A DNA stretch of 64,000 nucleotides from Bacteroidetes bacterium UBA6221 (GCA_002421685.1 DISB01000024.1:1-64000); one strand, 5' to 3'. Positions 9,758 through 19,625 are shown, counted from the stretch's first letter. The notes: generated by a model from the letters alone, not told the origin. Program-made: numbers and translations.

Positions 9758-9889
9758 AATAGCTGTAACGCCCAACTGTTGCCGGCTGCCTGGCCAGGAG
9801 GCTCCTTGTCCCCTGGCCGCCGCTACAATGATACCCTCATCTTTATGCAGCCGGAGGCTATAAGCCCTCCAACAATATTTCTCACATAA

Positions 9890-9933
9890 CGCGAGATTGC
9901 TTTGTCGCTCATGCTTCGCTCCGCGCAATGACG
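9890..9933 (-). repeat. Dispersed 'GTCATTGCGCGGAGCGAAG'-type intergenic repeat
   Basis: On the minus strand this reads CGTCATTGCGCGGAGCGAAGC and continues to AAAGCAATCTCGCG, the well-known REP-like intergenic palindrome seen in many Bacteroidota. It sits between the protease gene and the 3' end of the DPP-IV gene. The segment 9758-9889 beside it carries further GC-rich, imperfectly palindromic sequence (CTGGCCAGGAGG with CCCTGGCCG) and no convincing gene. Confidence 0.6.
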
Positions 9934-9945
9934 ACGAGGCATACC

Positions 9946-12105
9946 CTATGGCTTCAGATACAAATCAAAATAGTCGGTTATCTTCTGCATCAGGTGCACA
10001 CGGTCTTTGCCGCGCACATTGTGCGGGTGACCGGGATATACTGAATAGTCTATCTGCACGCCTTCTTCCACAGCCTTCCTGAGCAGGTTGATGGAATGTT
10101 GCCATACCACCACATCGTCATCAGTGCCGTGTATTACCAGCAGTTTCCCTTGCAGGTTCTTCACATAGTTCAGCAGGTTGTTGTTGTCATAGCCAGCCTT
10201 GTTCCGCTCGGGCGAATCCATGTAACGCTCGGTGTACATCACTTCATACATCATCCAGTTGATAACCGGGCCGCCGGCTACACCTACTTTGAACACACCC
10301 GGCTGCCGCAACATTAGCGAAGTGGTCATAAATCCGCCATAGCTCCAGCCATGCACGCCCATGCGGTTGCCATCTACATAGGGCAGCGACTTTAAGTATT
10401 CCACTCCTTTCAGTTGGTCGCGCATCTCCACCGTACCCAGTTTGCCGAATATCGCCTGTTCAAAAGCCAGGCCGCGGTTGCCGCTACCACGGCCGTCCAT
10501 GGTGAAGACTACATAACCATGTTGCGCCAGGTATTCGTACCACAGGTTGCGGCTGGCAGGAAATGAGTTGCGCACCAGCTGCACATGCGGGCCATTGTAC
10601 AGGTACACTATTACCGGGTATTTTTTATTGGGGTTGAAGTCCGTGGGTAATATCAGCCTTCCGTACAGTGGTGTGCCATCGTCCGCCTTCAGTGTTATGC
10701 TTTTCACTTCGGGGCGCTCATAGGCGGCCAGCGGGTCACCGGCATCTTTCAGCAGTTGCGCATAGTTGCCATCAGTGCTTCTCACCACAGACCTTTTTGC
10801 CACGTCGCCGCTGCTGTACACATCCAGTATATATTTACCGTTCTTGTTTACGGTAGCCGTATGCCAGCCCGGTTCCGTATCTATACGGCGCAGCTTACCT
10901 GTATTCCAGTTCATGGCATACATATGTTCTTCCAGTGGGCTTTCCTTAGAACCTGTTATGATAAGTTCTTTTGTTGTTTCGTTCTCTCCTGCAATACTAT
11001 TCACTACCCATTCGCCTTTGGTCAGTTGTTTCACAAGCCGGCCATCTGTCTTATACAGGTACAGATGCATATACCCATCGCGCTGGCTCCACCATATAAA
11101 TTTATCTTTCTCTCCCGGCAAAAACTTAAACGGGTGCAAGGGTTCTACATATTCAGGGTCCGTTTCTTCAAACAGTGTCTTTACCAGTACACCCGATTGT
11201 GCATTGTATTGGTTCAGCCACAGGTGGTCCTGTTCCCGGTTGAGTATGGCTATATATACGTATCGCTCATCGGGGCTCCAGGTCACACAGGTCAGGTATT
11301 GGTCGGCCGGGCCTTCTGTATTGATAACTGTCGTATTGCCTGTTGCCGGGTTGAACACATGCAGCTTCACCTGGTGTGACGTGCCACCTGCCATCGGGTA
11401 TTTTATATTCTTAGCCTTCGCGGGCGCACCACTCCAGTCGGCTATGGGGTAATCGGCCACCATCGTTTCATCCATATGATAATAAGCGAGGTAATTGCCC
11501 TGCGGCGAGAGGAAAATACCGCCGTCAATACCAAACTCATTCCTGTGCACCGACTGCCCGTTGATGATATGCTCATCCTTATCATTCGTAACCGTCCACT
11601 CCCGTCTATCCCGGGTTATCATATACAGGTTGTTCTCTACAGTGTACGCCAGGTTCTGGTATTCATCCACAGTGATGTTCGCCGCTTCTTTCGGCAGCGT
11701 CACCCATTTCGACCACATGAAACCGCCCGCGGTAGCAAGGCCCTGCACCAGTTCGTCGCCGTTTTTTACCCATACCAGTCCTTTGCTTATCCAGTGCAAT
11801 GCAGGCAATGTTTTGTCTTTCCTGCCCAGCGCGCTATTCAGTTCTTCTAATTTCAACGCCGTATCTACCTTCAGCGATGGGAACGATACCGATACCCAGG
11901 CTTCGCCTTTCGGGGCTTTCACCACATGGTACAATTTGTTCGTGCCCGGTTCCCAGCTTGCGCTTTTCAACCCCGCGGGCACCAGCGTTGTTGTGAGGCC
12001 ATTGGTAGCCTCTGCCATGGTAAACTGTTTCTTTTGCGCTATGGCTTGTGTAGTGACGAACACAACTGCCGTTAACAGCAGTGCGGCTTGCTTTGTAATA
12101 TTCAT
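9946..12105 (-). CDS. Dipeptidyl peptidase IV-like serine peptidase (S9B family)
   Basis: About 719 residues from the ATG at 12105, chosen because it starts a signal peptide (MNITKQAALLLTAVVFVTTQAIAQ); an ATG 34 codons upstream would add an unlikely leader. The N-terminal ~450 residues form the eight-bladed propeller. The C-terminal alpha/beta-hydrolase domain carries the nucleophile in 'GWSYGGF' (Ser near 588), Asp in 'HGTDDDVV' (near 663) and His in 'YPGHPHNV' (near 692). DPP-IV removes X-Pro or X-Ala dipeptides from peptide N-termini. 'YHMDET' and 'NREQDHLWLNQY' in the propeller are typical of bacterial S9B enzymes. Predicted periplasmic or exported. Confidence 0.94.
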   Translation of the reverse strand: MNITKQAALLLTAVVFVTTQAIAQKKQFTMAEATNGLTTTLVPAGLKSASWEPGTNKLYHVVKAPKGEAWVSVSFPSLKVDTALKLEELNSALGRKDKTLPALHWISKGLVWVKNGDELVQGLATAGGFMWSKWVTLPKEAANITVDEYQNLAYTVENNLYMITRDRREWTVTNDKDEHIINGQSVHRNEFGIDGGIFLSPQGNYLAYYHMDETMVADYPIADWSGAPAKAKNIKYPMAGGTSHQVKLHVFNPATGNTTVINTEGPADQYLTCVTWSPDERYVYIAILNREQDHLWLNQYNAQSGVLVKTLFEETDPEYVEPLHPFKFLPGEKDKFIWWSQRDGYMHLYLYKTDGRLVKQLTKGEWVVNSIAGENETTKELIITGSKESPLEEHMYAMNWNTGKLRRIDTEPGWHTATVNKNGKYILDVYSSGDVAKRSVVRSTDGNYAQLLKDAGDPLAAYERPEVKSITLKADDGTPLYGRLILPTDFNPNKKYPVIVYLYNGPHVQLVRNSFPASRNLWYEYLAQHGYVVFTMDGRGSGNRGLAFEQAIFGKLGTVEMRDQLKGVEYLKSLPYVDGNRMGVHGWSYGGFMTTSLMLRQPGVFKVGVAGGPVINWMMYEVMYTERYMDSPERNKAGYDNNNLLNYVKNLQGKLLVIHGTDDDVVVWQHSINLLRKAVEEGVQIDYSVYPGHPHNVRGKDRVHLMQKITDYFDLYLKP

Positions 12106-12227
12106 GAATCGTAATGCTAATGAAGGCCTGAAAATACTTATAAATACCTGAATATCTATCCCCTGTAAAGGGTTAGCCAAAATCGCCTTAACTTTAAACC
12201 ATAGCACAAGCGTATTGTTAGTTTTAT

Positions 12228-13271
12228 ATGTACAGGTTAATAACCATATTACTATTGATATTCATTTCCTTACCCGCATATAGCCAGGAATATCCTTTCA
12301 ACAAAGAAGCGTGGTGGGCCAGGCTGGTATTTGAGAAAAATTACAAGACCGATCTCTCCAAAGTAGATACATCCATAGTGGTAGTCACCAACAGGTTTGT
12401 TACAAAAGATAGTTTACGCTTCATGAGCGAGATAAGGGGCGAAGGTGAATTGCTGTATTTCTTTGTATATGCTCATGCCGGGCGCTGGCATGTACTGCAA
12501 GTGGCCAACCTGGAAAAAGCCATAGGCCTGGTACCGCACAAAAACAAGGACTGGGTGGTGTATACCGAAGGCATGGGCAAGATATTTACCGCTGAAGTGA
12601 ACAGGGGCATGATGATGGCCTCGCAACACGATGTAAATGTCATTATGCTTGACTACCCCAGCATTACCACCACCAAAAAGCAACTGGGCAATTACCTCTT
12701 CGCTATCAGCAATGCCAGGCAGACTTATAAAGATTATGTCCCCGTGCTGGATACGATACAAGCTTATAAGTTGTCGGGCAGGATGGGCAACGGCAATCTC
12801 AGCCTGTTCTTCCACAGTATGGGCAACTACCTGCTGAGGCAAACGGTAAAGAAAAAGAAACTGGAACCGCTGAACGATGTGGTATGGGTAGATAATATAG
12901 TGCTGAACGCTCCCTGTGTGCCCCAAGCCCGCCATGCAAAATGGCTGAACAAGGTTGTTTTTGCTGAAAACATTTACGTGCAGTATAACCCGGAAGATAA
13001 AACCCTGTTCTGGCCGGAACTAATTAATAAAAAACGCCAGTTGGGCCGCAGGCTCAGGAGGCCGCTCAGCCCCAATGCACACTATGTCAATTTCAATAAA
13101 CTGGTGGGGGAGGAACATAGTTATTTTATTACGCTGCGCCAAAAGCAGCCAATCCCCAAAGAAGTATGGAATTACTACAACACCGTATTGCACGGGCGGC
13201 AGGTAGATTTCAACCACGGCAAATACTCAACCTCTGCGTACAACGGCATAGGTTATGATATGCTACCTTAA
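12228..13271 (+). CDS. Exported alpha/beta hydrolase (DUF900-like)
   Basis: 347 residues with a signal peptide (MYRLITILLLIFISLPAYSQ). The nucleophile elbow is 'HSMGNYLLR' (Ser near residue 196), with the strand before it 'NLSLFF'. After it comes 'VVWVDNIVLNAPCV', where the acid residue is expected, and a C-terminal 'NHGKYST' region may supply the catalytic His. It resembles DUF900/esterase-lipase proteins, but the substrate is not evident. It is divergent from the DPP-IV gene (122 nt apart), and its stop codon directly abuts the kdsA stop codon on the other strand. Confidence 0.7.
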   Translation: MYRLITILLLIFISLPAYSQEYPFNKEAWWARLVFEKNYKTDLSKVDTSIVVVTNRFVTKDSLRFMSEIRGEGELLYFFVYAHAGRWHVLQVANLEKAIGLVPHKNKDWVVYTEGMGKIFTAEVNRGMMMASQHDVNVIMLDYPSITTTKKQLGNYLFAISNARQTYKDYVPVLDTIQAYKLSGRMGNGNLSLFFHSMGNYLLRQTVKKKKLEPLNDVVWVDNIVLNAPCVPQARHAKWLNKVVFAENIYVQYNPEDKTLFWPELINKKRQLGRRLRRPLSPNAHYVNFNKLVGEEHSYFITLRQKQPIPKEVWNYYNTVLHGRQVDFNHGKYSTSAYNGIGYDMLP

Positions 13272-14099
13272 CTATAGGGTATTAACAGTTGCCCTCAGTT
13301 TGGTGAGCTTATTCATAAGCCCGTCCAGCAGGTCGAGGTGCAGCATATTGGCGCCGTCCGATTTTGCCACTGCGGGATTAGGATGTGTTTCGATGAACAA
13401 GCCATCTACCCCAACCGCTATGCCCGCGCGGGCTATTGTTTCTATCATTTCGGGATTGCCGCCCGTTACACCGCTGCTTTGGTTAGGTTGTTGCAGTGAG
13501 TGGGTACAATCCAGTATAACAGGTACATTCATCTTTTGCATGGTGGGTATGCCGCGGTAATCCACTATCAAATCGTGATAACCGAATGTGGTCCCCCTGT
13601 CGGTAAGCATCACTTTGTCATTACCGCTTTCCTGCAGCTTTGTTACGGCAAACTGCATCGCCTCCGGGCTCAGGAACTGCCCTTTCTTTACGTTCACCAC
13701 TTTGCCCGTATTGGCGGCCGCGACCAACAAATCCGTCTGCCTGCATAGGAAGGCCGGTATCTGCAGTACGTCCACATATTCAGCAGCCATGGCGGCCTCA
13801 TCGGCAGCATGTATGTCCGTTACTACGGGCACGCCAAAACGTTCGCGAACCTTTGCCAATATTTTTAAAGCAGCTTCATCACCTATGCCTGTAAAGCTGT
13901 CTAATCTTGTACGGTTAGCTTTTCGGTATGAAGATTTGAATACCAGGGGGATTTTATATTGCGCGCATATCGACACCACCCTTTCTGCTGTCTGCATAAT
14001 GACATCCTCGCCCTCCACCACGCACGGCCCCGCCAGCAGGAAGAAATTGTCTTTATTGTACTGTGTACCGAAAAGCTGCTCTAAGAATGAAAAGTTCAT
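13272..14099 (-). CDS. kdsA: 3-deoxy-8-phosphooctulonate (KDO-8-P) synthase
   Basis: 275 residues from the ATG at 14099. Condenses arabinose-5-phosphate and phosphoenolpyruvate to KDO-8-phosphate for lipid A-core assembly. The sequence shows 'LLAGPCVVEGED', the phosphate-binding 'FKSSYRKANRT', 'VVTDIHAADEA', 'IPAFLCRQTDLL', 'NVKKGQFLSPEAM', 'DRGTTFGYHDLIVDYR' and 'VILDCTHSLQQPN', all KdsA hallmarks. A longer version to 14126 is open, but a TATTTTTG -7 box at 14104-14111 lies within it, so the shorter start is preferred. It is convergent with the hydrolase gene with no bases between the two stop codons. Confidence 0.97.
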   Translation of the reverse strand: MNFSFLEQLFGTQYNKDNFFLLAGPCVVEGEDVIMQTAERVVSICAQYKIPLVFKSSYRKANRTRLDSFTGIGDEAALKILAKVRERFGVPVVTDIHAADEAAMAAEYVDVLQIPAFLCRQTDLLVAAANTGKVVNVKKGQFLSPEAMQFAVTKLQESGNDKVMLTDRGTTFGYHDLIVDYRGIPTMQKMNVPVILDCTHSLQQPNQSSGVTGGNPEMIETIARAGIAVGVDGLFIETHPNPAVAKSDGANMLHLDLLDGLMNKLTKLRATVNTL

Positions 14100-14103
14100 G
14101 GGA

Positions 14104-14111
14104 CAAAAATA
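14104..14111 (-). promoter_or_regulatory. -7 promoter box for kdsA
   Basis: On the minus strand the octamer reads TATTTTTG, matching the Bacteroidota -7 consensus TAnnTTTG, and lies 4 nt before the kdsA ATG. That would give a nearly leaderless mRNA. Confidence 0.5.
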
Positions 14112-14140
14112 ATCTTTATTCGGCACAGGCCATTATGCTA

Positions 14141-16069
14141 TTAATCTCCCGATAGCATCAAATGCCCTGTTCCGTCTCTTCGTATTTTATCCAGCCATTG
14201 CACATAGGTGGTAAATAACTCCGGCTCGTACACGCCCTGGAATTCTGCCATCTTTCTTACGACGGTCACCCGGGTTCCATTCACAAGCACCCTTCGCGAA
14301 TAATAGCCGAAGATCTGCATCTCCTCCACCACTTCGGGCATGCCGGCTATTGACAGGCCGGCAGGTATATCTATGGTGAAACTATCCACAGTCTGGCTTG
14401 ACGTACTTATTTGAAAGGACATATGCCGCTCTCCTGTTTCATTAATTTCGGGCAATGATAGTGGCAACAGGTTATAGTTGAGAACAGTGTATTTACCTGT
14501 CCTGCTGACCATACCGTTTGCCTGTATATCCAAAGTTTCGCCCATCACAATATTTCGCTTTACAGGCAGTCTTTTGTATGCCGGATTGCTGACCGTATAA
14601 GACTGTAAAGAAAACTTACCGCTGGCATACCGGTCTATTTCAGCGGCATTTTTGTCTTGGGTAGCCAGGTACATTTCCACTGCAGACTCGCCGCAATACA
14701 GGTTGTTTATGCTATATGTCATACTGCCGTTCTCATTACACCTGGCTGTCACATGGCGGTATATTTTATTGTAAGCTGTATCATACCCGGGTGTGCGCAC
14801 TATTTTGCCCCCTTTTTCAGACAGGACCAACACTTTTCTGTTCTGCGTAAAATTACCCAGGAAGCCGGCAGGTAATTCGCTGCTTGTACACTCCAGCCAC
14901 ACCGTATCTTCTTTCAGCGGCACCTGCAATATCACATGGTTGAACTGCGGGCCCGGGAGCTCTTCTACAACCTCCTGGCTATTTTCCCTTCCGGCGTACA
15001 CCAAAACCGCATTGGACGCTATGCCTGCTTCTTTCAGCAACGCCTTCATATAGTAGCTCAATGCCTTACAATCACCATATTGTTTTTCTGCAGTGTAACT
15101 CGCGGGCATAGTTTGCCAGCCGCTTATTCCGTACTCGATGGCCACATACCGTGTATTGTCCTGCATGAACTTGTACAAAGCCTGTATCTTATCGAAAGTG
15201 TCGGTTATTCCTTTTGTGATCACTGGTACTTTTCCTTTGATACTATCAGGCAAGTCTTCCTTGTTTTCATTCAATTTGTAAACAAACGAACTGAATTCCT
15301 CCCAGGACCTTGCCCCACCCTTGTATTCATCTAAACCAAATTCCACCGGCGTGATCAATACGCCCCCCTTAGAGTGTTCCCGCTGATACTCCAACGGTTC
15401 TTCTTTTCTTGCTTTCAGTCCCGCTGTTTCCCAGCGATATTCCTTATTACCTTCCCGGTCAGTTATGCCGGGATATTCTTCGCCATAGCCATAATGCTTG
15501 TATTTGATTTTAAACCAAGCCGGCGCCTCCACCCGGAAGGATGCTTTTTCCACGGCGCAGTTAAGGGATGGCTGTGGATCAAAACCAGGCAAGAAAAAAG
15601 TGTGGTCGGCGGTAGATTCAGAAGTGTACATCACGGTATAAGGATACTGCCTGCCCGCAACTTTATATTCCCACACTTTCACATCATCGTAATGCCCGTA
15701 GTAGGGTGAGGCATTGCGTGCCGAAAAATCCGATTTTTTTATCCTGGTCAACAGCTTGCCTCCGGCGTCGTACACAGCGCCCTCCAGTTTCAATCCGCCT
15801 TCAAACGAACTGTAATGCCCGGAGAAGTCGCCCTGCTTTCTGCCGTGTTCATTCAGCACCGTTACTACAAATGTTGTGGTTACTGTGACGGTCTTGCCCT
15901 CATCGTCAATATATACATCCAGGTCATAGTTCCTGACCACAGCGTCTGCATATTTTCGCAGGTCCTTATCTATTGAATCTGCCGGATAGTATTTCTCATT
16001 CTTAGCTAATCCACGACCCGGGAAAAAGGCGACCATATACATCACCACGGTCAACAAGGCTTTATTCAT
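14141..16069 (-). CDS. DUF3857/transglutaminase-like protein with intact catalytic residues
   Basis: 642 residues with a signal peptide (MNKALLTVVMYMVAFFPGRGLA). The N-terminal ~230 residues match DUF3857, a beta-sandwich found before transglutaminase-like domains in Bacteroidota. The transglutaminase core contains 'EYGISGWQTMPASYT' and the catalytic Cys in 'QYGDCKALS', His in 'PQFNHVILQV', and an acidic residue in 'VWLECTS'. The C-terminal ~200 residues are a DUF2569/3858-like beta domain. It overlaps the upstream paralogue (16062-18083) by 8 nt, so translational coupling is likely. The periplasmic substrate is unknown; members of this fold can be proteases or cross-linkers. Confidence 0.82.
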   Translation of the reverse strand: MNKALLTVVMYMVAFFPGRGLAKNEKYYPADSIDKDLRKYADAVVRNYDLDVYIDDEGKTVTVTTTFVVTVLNEHGRKQGDFSGHYSSFEGGLKLEGAVYDAGGKLLTRIKKSDFSARNASPYYGHYDDVKVWEYKVAGRQYPYTVMYTSESTADHTFFLPGFDPQPSLNCAVEKASFRVEAPAWFKIKYKHYGYGEEYPGITDREGNKEYRWETAGLKARKEEPLEYQREHSKGGVLITPVEFGLDEYKGGARSWEEFSSFVYKLNENKEDLPDSIKGKVPVITKGITDTFDKIQALYKFMQDNTRYVAIEYGISGWQTMPASYTAEKQYGDCKALSYYMKALLKEAGIASNAVLVYAGRENSQEVVEELPGPQFNHVILQVPLKEDTVWLECTSSELPAGFLGNFTQNRKVLVLSEKGGKIVRTPGYDTAYNKIYRHVTARCNENGSMTYSINNLYCGESAVEMYLATQDKNAAEIDRYASGKFSLQSYTVSNPAYKRLPVKRNIVMGETLDIQANGMVSRTGKYTVLNYNLLPLSLPEINETGERHMSFQISTSSQTVDSFTIDIPAGLSIAGMPEVVEEMQIFGYYSRRVLVNGTRVTVVRKMAEFQGVYEPELFTTYVQWLDKIRRDGTGHLMLSGD

Positions 16070-18083
16070 CTGATGTTTTCTTTGATATCAGCCCCTTGGC
16101 GTTTTGCTGTTCCATGATTTTGTCAAAAAAGCTTTTAAGGGCCGTATAGTTGCCTGGCTCAAAATAGGTATTCGCCATCTGCAGTCTTGTACTCACCATA
16201 AACATATTGGTTTCCTTTCTATACTCCGCCAGGTATTTATAGCTATTATTGTTATCCAGCTTCAGTGCTTTTGATTCAGGCACTTCTTCCACCCTATATC
16301 CATCTGGCAACTGCAGCATCAGCATATAGTTAATGTCCAACGCGCAAGGCATTTCCACAGGCGATGCTCTAACAGTCACTTTAAAAGGATTTTCGGTAAA
16401 ATAGTCATATAGTGAGGGTGTTATAAACAATTTCTCTTCCCTGGGCCATTCCACCTTCACGCGGTAAGTTATCTTAAGCGGCTTATCGGTATTGTCCAGG
16501 TTTTCAACACTGTACTCTAGTAACTCAGATTTGAATGGTAAAGCCTTTACCTGGTTCAGGACATGTACCTTTACTTCAGCGCTGTCTTTTGTCCACTGCT
16601 CGCGGTACCCGGCGCTCGACACATCACCCGCCGTTTCAGATATCTTTATTATATAATTATTGACGTCCGCACTTTCTGTCGCTATCACCATCATGGAACG
16701 CTCCCGAATTTCATCGGGTGAAATATTTACCTTATATCCTTTTTCACCCACTGCCCAGGAAAAACCGTTGTAGCATTTGGGGTCAAGCACTCCAAATGGG
16801 TAATACTTCGCCCCTGCATCTGCATAGTATCGGGCATCACCAATCTCTGTCCGGCAAACTGCGTAATTAATATTATCCAGCACAGGATATTCCGGCGATA
16901 GCCTCAGTCGCCCGCGGGTGGCTAATAACACCATGTTGCTTTTATAGCCCATGTCGTTGAACAACTTGACCAACAACAGGTTAACCTCCATTGCACTTCC
17001 GTTCTTTTTTTGTATCAACTTTTCAATCTTCCCATCCGGACTACCGCCAAAGCTGCCGGAGGAAATAGTGAAGTTCTTTTTTATGTAATTATATACATAC
17101 CTCGCACTGTCCGGGCCATTGTCAAATTTCTTGTCCCTGAACACCTTCTCCATCAGTTCTTTGGCAGCCATATTGCCGCCGAGGTTGTTGGTATAGCCCG
17201 AAAATGAACTATGCGCCTGCTTGTTAAACCCCTCCCACCCGGACAAATTTCCTTCTGAATCATAAATAGTGCCTGCAAGGTAAACCGTCAATCGCTCAAC
17301 ATAGTTGCCAATATTGTAATTATATGGTTCATCTTTTATTGCGGGCAGGTTTCTACGTACCCAGCGAAGCGTGTTTCTTCCACCAAAGCTTGAGGGTTCT
17401 GTACTATATGCAAGAGGCACCGCAGAGTCCGGCATACTTGCAATGTCTTTTTCATCAAAAGTTATAAAGGGCTGACTGGTCCGTTTCAGGGCAGTTATAA
17501 AAAAACCATCCGGGTAAGCAGCCGACACCTCGCTGTGCAGCACCGGCACCTCATCCTGGAAACTCCAATCGATTAGTTCGTACGTGGGGTCCTGGTTGAT
17601 CTCGTAAGAATATTCGATTACTGAACCGGGCGTCACAGCCGGCATACTGAACTTCAACAGTTTAACATGCTCGTTGGCCACATCTATAGTTATTACCTTG
17701 TCGTCCAGTTCACTTACTTTTATCTGGCCGTTGACGAGGTTATACGTCCTGGCCTTTACCTTCAGCGCATTCCCCGAAACTTCTTTAGAGGAAATAAAGG
17801 GTATAATAATATCGGCCTGTTTTACGCCACCGGCAGTCAGTACTTTGACTACCCTGCGTGCCGTAATATTATAATAGGGTGTGCCGTCGGCCCTCTGTTG
17901 TATAGCATAGCTTCCCTGGTCGTATAGTACAATAGCACTGGCACTGCTGTCTATCGCGTATTTATTTTGCTTCAGATGCCTGGTATAAAACTGCTCGTTA
18001 TCTGCAAATGGCTGATAAGCATAGGCTACGTGGGCAGACATAGTGATGGCTATTAAAAAGTAAGTGAGTTTACGCGGAGTCAT
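16062..18083 (-). CDS. DUF3857 paralogue with degenerate (likely inactive) transglutaminase core
   Basis: 673 residues with a signal peptide (MTPRKLTYFLIAITMSAHVAYA). Same layout as the downstream gene: DUF3857 at ~30-260, transglutaminase-like core at ~300-440, beta-rich C-terminus. At the active-site positions, however, 'KNGSAMEVN' replaces 'YGDCKALS' (Cys to Ala) and 'DNINYAVCR' stands where the paralogue has 'FNHVILQ' (His to Asn). The helix after it (LLLVKLFNDMGYKSNMVLLATRG) is conserved, so the fold is probably kept. It is first in the two-gene unit. A scaffold, binding or regulatory partner of the active paralogue is inferred. Confidence 0.8.
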   Translation of the reverse strand: MTPRKLTYFLIAITMSAHVAYAYQPFADNEQFYTRHLKQNKYAIDSSASAIVLYDQGSYAIQQRADGTPYYNITARRVVKVLTAGGVKQADIIIPFISSKEVSGNALKVKARTYNLVNGQIKVSELDDKVITIDVANEHVKLLKFSMPAVTPGSVIEYSYEINQDPTYELIDWSFQDEVPVLHSEVSAAYPDGFFITALKRTSQPFITFDEKDIASMPDSAVPLAYSTEPSSFGGRNTLRWVRRNLPAIKDEPYNYNIGNYVERLTVYLAGTIYDSEGNLSGWEGFNKQAHSSFSGYTNNLGGNMAAKELMEKVFRDKKFDNGPDSARYVYNYIKKNFTISSGSFGGSPDGKIEKLIQKKNGSAMEVNLLLVKLFNDMGYKSNMVLLATRGRLRLSPEYPVLDNINYAVCRTEIGDARYYADAGAKYYPFGVLDPKCYNGFSWAVGEKGYKVNISPDEIRERSMMVIATESADVNNYIIKISETAGDVSSAGYREQWTKDSAEVKVHVLNQVKALPFKSELLEYSVENLDNTDKPLKITYRVKVEWPREEKLFITPSLYDYFTENPFKVTVRASPVEMPCALDINYMLMLQLPDGYRVEEVPESKALKLDNNNSYKYLAEYRKETNMFMVSTRLQMANTYFEPGNYTALKSFFDKIMEQQNAKGLISKKTSDE

Positions 18084-18137
18084 TGGGTTGCTATTGTATG
18101 CCGTAAATATATAAACAATAAAAGAGAAATGAAATCG

Positions 18138-19625
18138 TCAGCACTCCGGCAGGCTCAGCGGCATAGGATTGTCGTCTTCGCCCTTCACTTTGGTAGCCAA
18201 CCCGCCTTCGGAGGTCTCTTTGTATTTATGGTTCATATCCAGCGCGGTTTCCCACATGCTTTGCACCACGTGGTCCAGCGATACTTTGGCATTGTCAGGA
18301 TTGCTGCCCAACGCCAGTTGCGATGCCGTGATAGCCTTGATGGCCCCCATGGTATTGCGCTCAATACAGGGCACTTGTACCAGTCCCGCCACGGGGTCGC
18401 AGGTGAGGCCCAGGTGGTGTTCCATAGCTATCTCGGCGGCCATAAGCGCCTGGCGTACACTGCCGCCGAGGCCTTCTGTAAGCGCCGCAGCCGCCATAGA
18501 TGATGAAACGCCTATCTCGGCCTGGCAGCCACCCATTGCTGCCGATAAGGTGGCCCCCTTCTTGAATATGCTGCCTATCTCCGAAGCAGTGAGCAGGAAG
18601 TGGATGATTTTTTCCTCATCATTCCCATCGCAGAAAATAATATAGTAGAGTAACACGGCCGGCACCACACCTGCCGCGCCATTGGTAGGCGCTGTTACCA
18701 CCCTGCCGAAAGAAGCGTTTTCCTCATTGACCGCCAGGGCAAAACAACTCACCCAATCCAGGATATACTTGAAGTTCTCCCCTCCCGCCCTGATGGCCTG
18801 TATCCATTCGTCGAAGTTGCTGTATGGCCTGCCGTCGAGCAAACGTTTATTCAGGCCTGCGGCACGTCTCTTTACTTTCAACCCCCCGGGCAGCTCCCCG
18901 CCCACAAGGCTACCACGATAGATACAATCGCGCATCACCTGCCATATTTTTAATACACCCTCTTTAGTCTTTTGTTCGCTGCGCCATTCGCTTTCGTTCT
19001 CCAGCACTATTTCGGCTATGCTCAATCCGGTTTTGCGCCCCCAATGCAGCAGGTCGTTGGCTTTGTCAATAGGGAAAGACAGTTGTACGTCACCCCTGGC
19101 AATGTTGTCATCGGCCTCTTTTATCACAAAGCCGCCACCTATTGAATAAAATGTTTCCGCTATTTCTTTCCCATCCTTAAACCTGCAGGTGAAGGTAACC
19201 GCATTGGGGTGAAAGGGCAGGCTCTCCGTATAAAGGAAAACGAGGTCGGTATCATAATGGAACGGGATAACCTGCTTACCATCCAGGTTCAGCTCTTTGG
19301 TGGCACGTATCTGCTCAATCCTGGGCGTTACTTCATTCACGTCAAAAGTTACAGGGTCTTCCCCGCACAGACCCAGCAAGACCGCCACATCAGTACCGTG
19401 TCCCTTACCCGTCTTGGCCAGCGAACCATAAAGCATTACGGTCACCCGCTCCACTTTATCCAGCCCTTCTTTTTTTAGCGTGTCTATAAACCGGAGTGCA
19501 GCTTTCCAAGGTCCCAAAGTATGCGAGCTGCTGGGCCCTATTCCTATCTTAAATATATCAAATACCGAAATGCTTTCCCTGATCACAACCTGTGTGCTTT
19601 TTACGTATGCAGACCAGGGGAACAA
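18138..19625 (-). CDS. sdaA: L-serine ammonia-lyase, single-chain iron-sulfur type
   Basis: 495 residues. Converts L-serine to pyruvate and ammonia with a [4Fe-4S] cluster. The beta-domain opening 'SISVFDIFKIGIGPSSSHT' and the alpha-domain segments 'GAAGVVPAVLLYY', 'MGGCQAEIGVSSSMAAAA' and 'LTCDPVAGLVQVPCIERN' are diagnostic, including the three cluster cysteines. Both domains are in one polypeptide, as in E. coli SdaA/SdaB. Homologues usually start just before 'ESISVFD'; here the only ATG is 16 codons earlier (19625), and a GTG at 19586 (reading VIRESIS) is an alternative start. Confidence 0.95.
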   Translation of the reverse strand: MFPWSAYVKSTQVVIRESISVFDIFKIGIGPSSSHTLGPWKAALRFIDTLKKEGLDKVERVTVMLYGSLAKTGKGHGTDVAVLLGLCGEDPVTFDVNEVTPRIEQIRATKELNLDGKQVIPFHYDTDLVFLYTESLPFHPNAVTFTCRFKDGKEIAETFYSIGGGFVIKEADDNIARGDVQLSFPIDKANDLLHWGRKTGLSIAEIVLENESEWRSEQKTKEGVLKIWQVMRDCIYRGSLVGGELPGGLKVKRRAAGLNKRLLDGRPYSNFDEWIQAIRAGGENFKYILDWVSCFALAVNEENASFGRVVTAPTNGAAGVVPAVLLYYIIFCDGNDEEKIIHFLLTASEIGSIFKKGATLSAAMGGCQAEIGVSSSMAAAALTEGLGGSVRQALMAAEIAMEHHLGLTCDPVAGLVQVPCIERNTMGAIKAITASQLALGSNPDNAKVSLDHVVQSMWETALDMNHKYKETSEGGLATKVKGEDDNPMPLSLPEC

